Origin: Pseudomonas fluorescens
GTDB taxonomy: Bacteria; Pseudomonadota; Gammaproteobacteria; Pseudomonadales; Pseudomonadaceae
NCBI RefSeq assembly: GCF_005938625.1
Contig: NZ_VCNJ01000039.1
Span: 1-64,000 of the forward strand
DNA: 64,000 bases
Direction of reading: 5' to 3'
Positions 62,212 to 64,000 of this stretch are shown piece by piece; the stretch's first letter is position 1, and each line of letters begins with the position of its first letter. The position numbers and the translations under genes are program-made. The notes beneath the pieces were generated by a model. That model did no database searches. It saw nothing but the letters and a program-made list of their open reading frames with translations, and had not been told where the DNA came from.

Positions 62212-63048
62212 ATGCACACCACCACGACCCTTCCCCCTGCTTTGTATACTTGGGTGGCGGAGCAGCGCCGAGCTGGACAGCCGGTTGAACGGCTACGAAA
62301 GGCCATGCTGGACAAAGGCTGGAGTGAGCAGGACGCCGATGTGGCATTGGGTGAGCCTGGCCCGCCATCGGCTGAAGCAAATGGAACGCCAGACGTCGTT
62401 GCAATAAAGCTTCCAGCGCCCGACCTGTCGGCCTCCCCGCAGTACATTACCGTCGACCATCAGCGCATCAAGGTGCTTCAAACGCTGGAGCACCCTCGTA
62501 TTGTCGTGTTCGCCGATTTCCTGTCCGAGGAGGAGTGCGAGCTGTTGATGGCGGCTGCCCGCCCGAGGCTGGAGCGATCCAAAGTGCAGGGCAAAGAGGA
62601 ACGCGTATTGTCCGAGACTCGCACCAGCGAAGGGATGTTTTTTAGGCGCCAGGAAACGGACTTTGTCGGGCGAATCGAGCAGCGTATTTCAACGCTCCTG
62701 AACTGGCCTTTGGAATATGGCGAAGGCATACAGGTGCTGCGGTATGGACCGGGCGCCGAATTCGCGCCGCATCACGACTATTTTGATCCGCGTCATTTCG
62801 AGAAGCCGTTATTGCGAGGCGGGCAGCGGGTGGCCACACTGATCATGTACCTTCATGAGCCCGAGCAGGGCGGCGCCACGGTCTTTCCGGATATCAATCT
62901 CTCGATTTTTCCCGCCAAAGGCTCTGCGGTTTTTTTCAGCTATCACAAACCTGACCCCAGCACGTTATCCCTTCATGGCGGCGCTCCTGTCATCGCCGGA
63001 GAGAAATGGATTGCGACAAAATGGCTGCGTGAAGGCGAGTTCATCTGA
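62212..63048 (+). CDS. Prolyl 4-hydroxylase-like 2OG-Fe(II) dioxygenase
   Basis: The 278-residue protein has an N-terminal ~80-residue helical region (WVAEQRRAGQPVERLRKAML; DKGWSEQDADVAL) and a C-terminal P4H-alpha dioxygenase domain. Its iron ligands are His187 and Asp189 (APHHDYFDP) with distal His255 (LSLHGGAPV), and Lys265 (GEKWIATKW) binds 2-oxoglutarate. The ETRTSEGMFF substrate-loop motif is typical of bacterial collagen-type P4H. It would hydroxylate prolyl residues of a protein or peptide, possibly EF-Tu-like targets as in other pseudomonads. It is close to the peptide export operon but separated by IS debris, so a link is speculative. It stands as a single gene. Confidence 0.9.
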   Translation: MHTTTTLPPALYTWVAEQRRAGQPVERLRKAMLDKGWSEQDADVALGEPGPPSAEANGTPDVVAIKLPAPDLSASPQYITVDHQRIKVLQTLEHPRIVVFADFLSEEECELLMAAARPRLERSKVQGKEERVLSETRTSEGMFFRRQETDFVGRIEQRISTLLNWPLEYGEGIQVLRYGPGAEFAPHHDYFDPRHFEKPLLRGGQRVATLIMYLHEPEQGGATVFPDINLSIFPAKGSAVFFSYHKPDPSTLSLHGGAPVIAGEKWIATKWLREGEFI

Positions 63049-63242
63049 ACGAAAATCATGGCGCAGACGGTACGGAACCTGCCAGCAAGGTCGTAGTGGC
63101 GTGGTGGTCGGGTTTCGGACTCCATAGATCTACCCTGCGTTGTTGCCCACGACGGATAGAAATTTTGCGGTTGGTTTACACTTCGTGGCTTCAGCATTAG
63201 CAACGGGGTGGCCATGTCCAAGAGCGCCGCTTCGAAGCACGC

Positions 63243-63419
63243 ATGGCAGCAAAGGATGTCGCGAGAGGGAATCAGAAGCTCATTGACCGTGGCGTCGCAA
63301 CACAGCAATTCTGGTGGACTCTTGCGATTTTTGTAACTAGAAACGTTTTGGGTGGTGCGGTATCTGCGGCACTACTTCAAAAACTGGGCAATGGACATAA
63401 CTCTGCACTACGCAAATGA
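63243..63419 (+). CDS. Small possible membrane protein
   Basis: The 58-codon frame reads 'MAAKDVARGNQKLIDRGVAT', QQFWWTLAIFVTRNVLGGAV, SAALLQKLGNG and ends RK. One hydrophobic helix (about residues 23-43) follows a charged start. The reading extends upstream without stop (HVQERRFEAR), so it may be the tail of a larger truncated protein. No family is recognised. A second frame (63391-63498, 35 codons, acidic) overlaps its end. Confidence 0.35.
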   Translation: MAAKDVARGNQKLIDRGVATQQFWWTLAIFVTRNVLGGAVSAALLQKLGNGHNSALRK

Positions 63420-63719
63420 TCCGTTGTTTGATGACACGCTTCTGGATTCTGTACTATCAGAAACGGACGAGTTGCAGGTAAGAATCATTTCCGGCTGACT
63501 AGTCCCGAACCAGAGCCTCTCTGGCGGTAAGTACCCATTCCCCCATCGACTCCATTGTCACGATCACCCATCCAAAACGATGGTCAATCTAAATTGGTCA
63601 GCCTATCTGCGCAACTTTGACGTAGGTCACTTCAGCAAGCTGTTTATGCGGCCGCATGAGGAAAATAATTAATTGTCAAACTTATTAAATTCTTCCCTTG
63701 AATCGTTTTTGATTCGTAA

Positions 63720-63899
63720 ATGCTCAGGAGTGATGTGCATGGTTCTCTGCCAAATGGGTCGACACTCGCTGTTATTGAGCGCGGTTTGTTACTTGGCTAC
63801 TTGCACATGACTTCTTACGGGGAGCCACGTGGCATTTGGGCTATAGATGTGCTTAAGTCTCAGCCGCGATATAGACGCTTGAAACGTCCGGACTTCTAG
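63720..63899 (+). CDS. Small hypothetical protein
   Basis: The 59-codon frame reads MLRSDVHGSLPNGSTLAVIE, RGLLLGYLHMTSYGEPRGIW, AIDVLKSQPRYRR and ends RPDF. The balanced composition and GYLHMTSYGEPRGIWAIDV pattern look like real protein. It could be a short hypothetical gene or the C-terminal part of a longer, truncated one. No family is recognised and no strong ribosome site is present. Confidence 0.4.
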   Translation: MLRSDVHGSLPNGSTLAVIERGLLLGYLHMTSYGEPRGIWAIDVLKSQPRYRRLKRPDF

Positions 63900-64000
63900 C
63901 TAGGGTCGTTATCGGTTATGACTCGCTTGAAGCAAACGCCAAGGCTTGCGTAATGGCGCAGGGCAGGGGGGCTGCGTGATGCAGGCGCTGCGTCCCCACT

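Overview
The window looks like an accessory region of a Pseudomonas chromosome. The clearest marker is an MvaT-type H-NS-like protein (7968-8324), a family largely confined to Pseudomonas. The FpvA/PvdRT-style efflux parts, the BvgS-like hybrid kinase and the toxin families (RHS/TccC, DUF6543 'dermonecrotic toxin', PLL-like propeller lectin) also fit an insect- or plant-associated Pseudomonas. Gene density is low. Gaps are long and often AT-richer, and there are many broken genes, so this reads as a repeatedly invaded, xenogeneic stretch rather than core genome. No rRNA, tRNA, CRISPR array or replication origin was seen.

Layout. 1-9.5 kb: an IprA/YaiV-like regulator, a holin plus GH19 endolysin lysis cassette, a periplasmic cupin, an unrecognised effector-like protein, a Panacea (DUF4065) protein, an MvaT paralogue and two coupled small genes. 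10-17 kb: peptide-export locus 1, with a double-glycine peptide precursor (minus strand), an HlyD adaptor, a C39-peptidase ABC exporter, an LpxL-like acyltransferase and a NodT/TolC lipoprotein. Two of its genes carry apparent one-base frameshifts. 17.4-19 kb: a degraded IS3-family element. 19.3-24.4 kb: two LuxR-type response regulators around a 1221-residue BvgS/EvgS-like hybrid kinase. 25.5-33.2 kb: a lambda-R-like endolysin, a DUF1353 protein, an RHS/TccC remnant, an OafA-like acyltransferase, an M23 peptidase with bactofilin pair, and a dead RHH/ParE toxin-antitoxin module. 34-43 kb: a fibre-like repeat protein, toxin and MarR fragments, sodC, a Fic/DUF6543 toxin broken by an apparent internal inversion, and a type II sulfide:quinone oxidoreductase. 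43.6-50.2 kb: a glycine-rich autotransporter, a dead quinone oxidoreductase and a beta-propeller lectin-like protein. 51.7-61.1 kb: peptide-export locus 2, with three tandem double-glycine precursors, an LpxL-like acyltransferase, a C39 exporter, MacA, MacB and a NodT/OpmQ-type outer-membrane factor. 61-64 kb: IS66 and SEC-C remnants, a prolyl-4-hydroxylase-like dioxygenase and small ORFs.

How the parts may work together (inference). The two peptide loci have the same unusual composition: tiny two-cysteine peptides with GG leaders, a C39 exporter, an LpxL/HtrB-like acyltransferase and an outer-membrane factor. Locus 2 also encodes a full MacAB pump in the same translationally coupled operon, suggesting leader cleavage at the inner membrane, a periplasmic (possibly acylation-linked) step and MacAB-OMF export. 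I do not recognise this combination as a characterised bacteriocin system, and it is the best candidate for something new here. A recurrent 17-bp motif (TGTAGG-N5-YCTKAA type) occurs in eight intergenic places and may be the target of the BvgA/EvgA-like regulators.
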